Part shown: positions 59,084 to 64,000 of the stretch, piece after piece
Layout of the letters: each line of letters opens with the position of its first letter
Position numbering within the stretch: position 1 is the first letter of the stretch
From: Nanobdellota archaeon
GTDB lineage: Archaea > Nanobdellota > Nanobdellia > Pacearchaeales > GW2011-AR1
Length of the DNA stretch: 64,000 nucleotides
Direction: 5' to 3'
NCBI GenBank assembly: GCA_027334715.1
Contig: DAHWUG010000003.1
Span: forward strand, 1 to 64,000
The notes under the pieces: generated by a model
Seen by the model: the letters and a program-made list of their open reading frames with translations, nothing else
The model's database searches: none
Told to the model about the DNA's origin: nothing
Program-made: the position numbers and the translations under genes

Positions 59084-59266
59084 TTAGCTGAAGAAAAGAA
59101 GTTTTATGATTACTGCTATAAGAAATCCTATTGCACCAAGAAGCAAAACACCTATTGCAGATACCTTTGCCACCATTTCAAATTCTTTTTTTGATGGTTT
59201 TTTCAATACAAGCCAAACTCTTCTTGATTTCTCGTAAAATGCCTTAAGCCTTTCAATTAATTCCAT
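59084..59266 (-). CDS. secE: Protein translocase subunit SecE/Sec61-gamma
   Basis: 60 residues: amphipathic N-terminal helix (MELIERLKAFYEKSRRVWLV) with KPSKKEFEMVAK, then one TM helix (IGVLLLGAIGFLIAVIIKLL). Clamps the SecY channel. Usually adjacent to spt5; here separated by the lipoprotein gene and the transposon. Confidence 0.92.
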   Translation of the reverse strand: MELIERLKAFYEKSRRVWLVLKKPSKKEFEMVAKVSAIGVLLLGAIGFLIAVIIKLLFFS

Positions 59267-59311
59267 ATCTTAAATAAAATCTCTTGGTTTTTAAAAGTTT
59301 AGAAAATAAAA

Positions 59312-60040
59312 TCATTTATGTGCATTCATTAAATGCCTTATTCTTTTTTGCCATATTTGTGGCTGGAATACTTCTGAATCAGCAGCAGGGTTTGTTATTA
59401 CAACAGGAATCAGGCGCTTGTATCCAAATTCCTGGACTAAGCCCGAGAGAAGGCGGCTTCCCAAGTAATAATGATGAGCATGGGAAAGTTCGCTGATTGT
59501 TTTGGGCCATTTTAGATTTAATTTAAATTCTCTGCCGCTCAATAAAGTTGCAAAACCTTCTGATACTGTTTTATCCCACCAGAATCTTAAACTGTCAGAT
59601 TCCATGCTATATTGCGGGGGCCAATGGCCATTACCCATTTCAAGACTTATATTGTCAAGACCAAAATGCCCTGCTTCATGACCTGCTAATTCACTACAGG
59701 TGTTACGTCGATCATAATATACTTTTGATGTGTCAATCGCAATTGTATCTGAGTAATATTTGCCTAATGTAACCATATCTGGAAATACAGTATAAATTAT
59801 AGTAGGATTTGATTTATCTTTTAAACCTATTAATCTTCGGATTCTTGAGATTTCAAGAGGCATGGTGTCATTTATGCAGTTTTCTAATTCAACTCCTTTG
59901 CCATGAAGATACTTACTGCTTGAAGCTAATTCTGTAAAATTTTCACTAAATGAGATTTTTTTATTTTCATGAGAAAGTGAAATGGGGGCAGTAAGAAGTG
60001 TCGCAACTAATGCACTGCCTACAAATCTTCTAAATTTCAT
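59312..60040 (-). CDS. Secreted zinc metalloprotease-like protein
   Basis: 242 residues from ATG 60040 (upstream TTG unneeded). Signal peptide MKFRRFVGSALVATLLTAPI, then a zinc-binding HEAGH (in SELAGHEAGHFGLD) with a possible third ligand in SEGFATLLSG, as in gluzincins. Substrate unknown. Lies between ftsZ and secE, which are normally close in archaea. Four-residue HExxH and signal peptide are clear; the clan is inferred. Confidence 0.75.
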   Translation of the reverse strand: MKFRRFVGSALVATLLTAPISLSHENKKISFSENFTELASSSKYLHGKGVELENCINDTMPLEISRIRRLIGLKDKSNPTIIYTVFPDMVTLGKYYSDTIAIDTSKVYYDRRNTCSELAGHEAGHFGLDNISLEMGNGHWPPQYSMESDSLRFWWDKTVSEGFATLLSGREFKLNLKWPKTISELSHAHHYYLGSRLLSGLVQEFGYKRLIPVVITNPAADSEVFQPQIWQKRIRHLMNAHK

Positions 60041-60050
60041 TTTGTCAAAA

Positions 60051-61136
60051 TCATTCAAAAAATTCTATGCCTAGCTCTTCTTCTATTTCACCGTGCTTTA
60101 TTGTCTCCAGGCTTTCTTCCCTGCCCATTATCTGGGAACTTTTTACGCCTGTGACAATAAGAAGAACACGGATTGATTTTTCCATGTCAGGAGAAATTTG
60201 CGCACCCCAGATTAATTTTGCTTCAGGATTCAGCTTTGTTCCTATTGATTCAATAATAACCTTGCATTCATCAAGGGACATCTCAGGTCCGCCAATTATG
60301 TTAACAAGGGAACCTGTTGCATTAGATATGTCAACATCCAAAAGAGGATTGTTTATTGCTTTTTCAACAGCTTCTGTTGCCCTGTTTGTGCTGTCTGATT
60401 CTCCCATACCAATCAAAGAAACACCACCATCAACCATTACTGCTTTAACGTCTGCAAAATCAAGATTTACAAGGCCTGCTGTAGTTACAAGCTCTGTAAC
60501 TCCCTTTACAGCATTTGTCAGAATTTCATCTGCTATTTTGAAAGCTGTATGCAGGGGAAGATCTGGAGCTAGCTCAAGAAGTTTATCATTGGGTATAACA
60601 ATCAAGGTATCAACGACAGATTCCATCCTGTCTAAGCCATTCATTGCATTTTCAATTCTTTTTTTTCCTTCTATAGTAAATGGCAAAGTTACAACACCTA
60701 TTACCAATGCTCCTTGTTTTTTCGCAAGAGATGCAACCACGGGGGCTGCGCCTGTTCCAGTTCCTCCGCCCAAACCGCACGTAATGAAAATCATATCGCT
60801 GCCTGCAATTTTTTTCTTTATCTCTGACTCTGACTCTTTTGCAGCCTCTTCGCCGACCTTTGGATTGCTTCCTGCTCCAAGCCCCTGTGTTAATTCACGG
60901 CCGATGAGAATTTTTTGGTCAGCTGTGCTGTATAAAAGGTCCTGGGCATCTGTATTTACTGCTATTAATTCTCCGCCTTTAATTCCTATCTCCTTCATTC
61001 TGCTCAGAGAATTTCCTCCTCCGCCTCCAACACCAATGACTTTTATTTTTGCAGCCTGTTTCTTAATAAGCTCTTCAAGTTCCTTGTCAATCTCTTTTAC
61101 ATCAGAAGTAAGGTCTGTTTCATAAACATCTGCCAT
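60051..61136 (-). CDS. ftsZ: Cell-division protein FtsZ
   Basis: 361 residues. Tubulin-like GTPase with GVGGGGGNSLSRM, the signature loop CGLGGGTGTGAAPVVASLA and T7 loop (NLDFADVKAVM). Assembles the division ring with SepF. The C-terminal tail is short (EEELGIEFFE). Upstream gene of the array with FKBP. A long plus-strand frame over it is an artefact. Confidence 0.97.
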   Translation of the reverse strand: MADVYETDLTSDVKEIDKELEELIKKQAAKIKVIGVGGGGGNSLSRMKEIGIKGGELIAVNTDAQDLLYSTADQKILIGRELTQGLGAGSNPKVGEEAAKESESEIKKKIAGSDMIFITCGLGGGTGTGAAPVVASLAKKQGALVIGVVTLPFTIEGKKRIENAMNGLDRMESVVDTLIVIPNDKLLELAPDLPLHTAFKIADEILTNAVKGVTELVTTAGLVNLDFADVKAVMVDGGVSLIGMGESDSTNRATEAVEKAINNPLLDVDISNATGSLVNIIGGPEMSLDECKVIIESIGTKLNPEAKLIWGAQISPDMEKSIRVLLIVTGVKSSQIMGREESLETIKHGEIEEELGIEFFE

Positions 61137-61179
61137 AGAGGATAGAAAATGGTGTTATTTATAAAAATTGTTGTGGTTT

Positions 61180-61851
61180 TTAATCAGTCTTATTATCAGG
61201 TATGTTCCCTGTTTTTTCTGTTTCAGAAACTTCCAAATCAAGGTCAAGAACTTCCTTAAACTTTTCCTTGAACATTTCAATAAAGCTTTTCATGCCTTTT
61301 TCCACTTTTAGAATCAGTTTTTTATCTTTAACTTCAAAATCAAAGTCTTTTTTGAACAGAAAATCGTTAAATGCTCTTATTTTTTCATTGATGTCTGTAA
61401 TTTTCCTTTTTACTTCGATTTCGTATACAACATCTTTGCCTGCAAGAGGATTATTGAAGTCTATCATAACCCTTCCCCCTGAAACAGTCAAGGTTTTTCC
61501 AACTCTTCCATCAAAATTGAGCAAACTTCCCGGAACAGGATTTATCTGATGATCCCTGAATGTTTTAAGCGGAACCATCTGCACCAATGAAGGATTTCTT
61601 TTTCCAAAAGCCTGTTCTGACTTTAATTCAATTTTATATTTTCCAATGTCCTTGCCTATAAGAAAGTCATCTATTGATTTTAGAAACATCCCCTCCCCTA
61701 AAGAAAAGACAAATGGTTTTGCTTCTACAGGATGGTCATGTCCTTCGTGAAGCTTTTCAAGGTCTTTCTTGATTGTAGAATCAAAAACTTCTCCCCCACT
61801 GACTTTTCCTGTAAAGTCTATTTCAATGAAGTCTTTCTTGTTGAGTGCCAT
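61180..61851 (-). CDS. FKBP-type peptidyl-prolyl isomerase (SlyD-like)
   Basis: 223 residues. FKBP core split by an insert: DFIEIDFTGKVSGGEVFDST, an IF-like flap segment (YKIELKSEQAFGKRNPSLVQ), then VMIDFNNPLAGKDVVYEIEV. The C-terminal part is an extra alpha/beta region (FDFEVKDKKLILKVEKGMKS). Catalyses proline isomerisation and acts as chaperone. Upstream of ftsZ, same strand. Confidence 0.93.
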   Translation of the reverse strand: MALNKKDFIEIDFTGKVSGGEVFDSTIKKDLEKLHEGHDHPVEAKPFVFSLGEGMFLKSIDDFLIGKDIGKYKIELKSEQAFGKRNPSLVQMVPLKTFRDHQINPVPGSLLNFDGRVGKTLTVSGGRVMIDFNNPLAGKDVVYEIEVKRKITDINEKIRAFNDFLFKKDFDFEVKDKKLILKVEKGMKSFIEMFKEKFKEVLDLDLEVSETEKTGNIPDNKTD

Positions 61852-61943
61852 TAAAGAAAAATTGATGGTTAGTTTTTAAAACTTGCCCCTTAAGTTTTAA
61901 GTTTATCAAAAACCTTTTTAAACGCATTTTCTCTTCTTTAAAC

Positions 61944-62333
61944 ATGGTCTTAAAAATTATTAATGCGCATGATGCAAAGCCGGGCACAAATCTCATAATT
62001 GAAGGCTCAGTATACACTGTAAAAAAAATTGACATAAGCAAAACAGGAAAGCATGGCGCGTCAAAATGCAGAATAGAGCTTGAGCACATAGTATCAGGGC
62101 AGAAAAAAATAGTAGCTGTTCCAGGGCATGAAAGGTTTGATGTTCCTATGATTGATAAGAGAAAGGGGCAGGTTCTTTCTGTAAACGAAAATAGGGCAAG
62201 TGTCATGGATATGGAAAGCTTTGAAACCCTTGATATGGAAGTGCCTGAAGAATTAAAGGCAGATATCGGACCCAATTCAAATGTTGAATACTGGGACATT
62301 GAAGGAATGAAAGTAATAAAAAGGAAGATTTAA
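61944..62333 (+). CDS. eif5a: Translation factor aIF5A
   Basis: 129 residues. The hypusination/deoxyhypusine loop is in ISKTGKHGASKCRIE (K of GKHG), followed by the OB-fold (KKIVAVPGHERFDVPMIDKR). Promotes peptide-bond formation at proline stretches. A TATA-like TTTTTAAACGC lies about 25 bases before the ATG. Confidence 0.96.
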   Translation: MVLKIINAHDAKPGTNLIIEGSVYTVKKIDISKTGKHGASKCRIELEHIVSGQKKIVAVPGHERFDVPMIDKRKGQVLSVNENRASVMDMESFETLDMEVPEELKADIGPNSNVEYWDIEGMKVIKRKI

Positions 62334-62354
62334 ACTAAAAGAGAAAAATAAAAA

Positions 62355-62516
62355 ATGTCAAAAATACCTGAAGCAACAACAAGGCTTTTCAAGAATGTCT
62401 TTGTATGCAAAAATTGTCAGTCAAAAATCAGGGCAGATCCCCAAAAAATAATGAGGGGAAAAGTAAGGTGCAGGAAATGCGGAAAGAAAGCTTTTAGGCC
62501 CATAAACAGGAAGTAA
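62355..62516 (+). CDS. rpl40e: Ribosomal protein L40e
   Basis: 53 residues in a short frame. FKNVFVCKNCQSKIRADPQK and VRCRKCGKKAFRPINRK carry the C-x2-C...C-x2-C zinc site of L40e. Large-subunit protein. 21 bases after eif5a and two bases before the protease gene. Confidence 0.93.
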   Translation: MSKIPEATTRLFKNVFVCKNCQSKIRADPQKIMRGKVRCRKCGKKAFRPINRK

Positions 62517-62518
62517 AA

Positions 62519-63946
62519 ATGAGTTTTATTGTTTATGATTTAATATTTCTGATAGCATTTCTGGTATTTTTTTCAATATTCCTTTACACAAGAAGAAAGA
62601 ACCTGAAAAAAGACGGCCTCCTTTTCTTATACAGAAGCAAATGGGGAATAAATCTCATAAATTCAATAGGAAAGAAAAATAAAAAGACGCTGACAGTTCT
62701 TAGTTATATATCAGTATTCTGTGGTTATTTGCTTATGATTGGCGCATTGTACCTAATATATGGTGTTGTAAAAATTTATGTGCTGGAGCCTGCAATCGTA
62801 AGGGCAGTCAAGATTCCACCAATACTTCCATTGTTCCCATATCTTCCGCAAGTTTTCAAACTCAACTTTCTTCCTCCATTTTACTTCACTTATTGGATAG
62901 TAATCATCGCAATAATTGCAATAACTCATGAGATGGCGCACGGAATTTTTATGAGGAGATATAATGTAAAGATAAAATCAACTGGTTTTGCATTCTTTCC
63001 TTACTTCTTTCCAATTTTCCCGGCAGCATTTGTCGAGCAGGATGAAAAAAGCATGGAAAAGTCAACCAAGTTCCACCAGCTTTCAATTCTTTCTGCAGGG
63101 ACTTTTGCAAATTTGATAACTACCTTTTTGTTTTTGGCTGTTCTTATAGGATTTTTTTCATTGGCTTTTGCTCCAGCGGGAGTTGTTTATAATACTTATG
63201 CAACAGCTGCAATACCAATTTCAGGAATTTCAATGGTTAATGGAATGAATGTGAGCAATATCTCATATCAACAGCTTTTGGGTTCTACAGCAGATAATGG
63301 ATTCAATAATATAACCTTTGGCAACATGAATTATCTTACAACTAAAAGTGCATTGCAAGCGCAGAAAGATAACAGCAATTTTGTAATTGTTTATTACGAT
63401 TCTCCTGCAATAAAAGACAATTTAAGTAGCATAATTACTGGAATAAATGGTGTAAAGATAGACAGCGTTGCAAAGCTGCAGACAGAATTGCTAAAATACA
63501 AGCCTGGAGACAATATAACTGTTACAGAACTAACAGACAGCGGAGCAATAAACAAAGAGGTCATGCTTGAACCAAGACCGGATAATCCAAATATTGCGTG
63601 GCTTGGAATAGGCTTTTTCAGCAATCAGCAGGGTGATTTAGCGCAGAAAGTTGTAAGCTGGTTCTCGTCTTTCAGAAATCCTAATGTATACTACCGGTCA
63701 AAGTTAAGCAGTGATATAAGCGCATTCATTTACAACCTTCTCCTGTGGGTTATAATAATAAGCATAAGTGTGGCATTGATAAACATGCTTCCTGTAGGAA
63801 TTTTTGACGGTGGAAGGTTTTTCTATCTGACTGTTTTGGGAATAACTGGAAGCAAGAGCATTGCAAAAAAATCATTCAAATTCACAACATGGCTTTTCTT
63901 GTTTATTCTTGTCCTGCTTATGGTATTCTGGTTTATTAGTATCTAA
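62519..63946 (+). CDS. Site-2-type intramembrane metalloprotease (M50)
   Basis: 475 residues, several TM helices. Zinc site HEMAHG (H137, E138, H141), a PDZ-like domain (SIITGINGVKIDSVAKLQTE and GDNITVTEL), and the third ligand in NMLPVGIFDGGRFFY. Cleaves TM segments of regulators or signal peptides. Starts two bases after rpl40e, so it is co-transcribed. Confidence 0.93.
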   Translation: MSFIVYDLIFLIAFLVFFSIFLYTRRKNLKKDGLLFLYRSKWGINLINSIGKKNKKTLTVLSYISVFCGYLLMIGALYLIYGVVKIYVLEPAIVRAVKIPPILPLFPYLPQVFKLNFLPPFYFTYWIVIIAIIAITHEMAHGIFMRRYNVKIKSTGFAFFPYFFPIFPAAFVEQDEKSMEKSTKFHQLSILSAGTFANLITTFLFLAVLIGFFSLAFAPAGVVYNTYATAAIPISGISMVNGMNVSNISYQQLLGSTADNGFNNITFGNMNYLTTKSALQAQKDNSNFVIVYYDSPAIKDNLSSIITGINGVKIDSVAKLQTELLKYKPGDNITVTELTDSGAINKEVMLEPRPDNPNIAWLGIGFFSNQQGDLAQKVVSWFSSFRNPNVYYRSKLSSDISAFIYNLLLWVIIISISVALINMLPVGIFDGGRFFYLTVLGITGSKSIAKKSFKFTTWLFLFILVLLMVFWFISI

Positions 63947-63952
63947 AGAAAT

Positions 63953-64000
63953 TTATTCTTCCTGCTCTTCGTTTATATCAAAAGTAGGTGTGTTCAAGAA
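63953..64000 (-). CDS. C-terminal end of a minus-strand gene, cut by window
   Basis: An open frame enters from the right edge and ends at TAA (63953-63955): ...FLNTPTFDINEEQEE. The acidic end is typical of soluble archaeal proteins. It is convergent with the protease gene, seven bases away. Too short to identify. Confidence 0.4.
   Translation of the reverse strand, partial: FLNTPTFDINEEQEE

Noticed and set aside
60067-61125. Long 352-codon plus-strand frame over ftsZ
   Set aside because: It is the shadow of the conserved ftsZ gene; its translation is low-complexity and Ser/Pro-rich.
1-64000. CRISPR array or Cas genes
   Set aside because: No regularly spaced direct repeats of the usual size and no Cas-like proteins were seen.

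Overview
The window is AT-rich archaeal DNA from what looks like a DPANN archaeon of the Pacearchaeota/Woesearchaeota type. The archaeal assignment rests on eukaryote-like ribosomal proteins (S19e, L39e, L31e, L37Ae, L40e), Spt5, Rpo12, prefoldin, aIF5A, PCNA, an archaeal/eukaryotic primase, a histone, TrmY, Ogg2, an archaeal RNase P RNA and TATA-box promoters close to start codons. The DPANN placement is inferred from many very small proteins, a form III-like RuBisCO, an RRM/RGG protein, a fused single-chain primase, an archaeosortase-like enzyme and many proteins with KGQ/RGQ class III signal peptides.

Layout. 1-1750: minus-strand MazG plus a nuclease-helicase cut by the window edge, a defence-like pair. 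1.8-3.9 kb: a run of tiny membrane proteins, one interrupted by an in-frame TGA. 3.9-6.2 kb: GNAT, KsgA, a permuted GTPase. 6.3-8.7 kb: minus-strand orphan small genes around a ribbon-helix-helix regulator with a three-repeat operator. 9.5-11.1 kb: RRM protein with a long leader, RNase P RNA, tRNA-Phe. 11.2-18.5 kb: a pilin-like protein, CysS, RuBisCO, Nudix, NFACT-R, a P-loop kinase, a CRM-domain protein, then S19e-L39e-L31e. 18.5-20.5 kb: base-excision repair genes (Ogg2, Nth, AlkD). 20.5-25.1 kb: Cbf5/TruB, TrmY, a membrane protein overlapping a winged-helix gene, acylphosphatase, LysS. 25.1-25.7 kb: a TnpA-only IS200/IS605 element. 25.7-33.8 kb: HD protein, histone, nuclease, ComEA-like protein, two large surface proteins, primase, PCNA.

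33.8-41.8 kb is a one-direction cluster of pilin-like and Cys-rich exported proteins with no ATPase or platform gene, the best candidate for an undescribed surface system. 42-50.5 kb continues the envelope theme: a winged-helix regulator, an S-layer protein behind a structured leader, two related anchored proteins, DedA, an archaeosortase-like enzyme, a PAP2 phosphatase and a C-terminally anchored surface protein.

51-62 kb is a minus-strand housekeeping array (FKBP, FtsZ, SecE, Spt5, L11, tRNA-Pro, L37Ae, Rpo12, prefoldin, SepF) broken by non-conserved genes: a secreted metalloprotease, a large lipoprotein, and a 2.8-kb transposon with terminal inverted repeats and target duplication. The transposon carries a SWIM/DDE transposase, a zinc-ribbon protein, a DNA methyltransferase frameshifted within a G/C run in its catalytic motif, and a truncated HNH nuclease. 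The window ends with aIF5A, L40e, a site-2 protease and the tail of one more gene.
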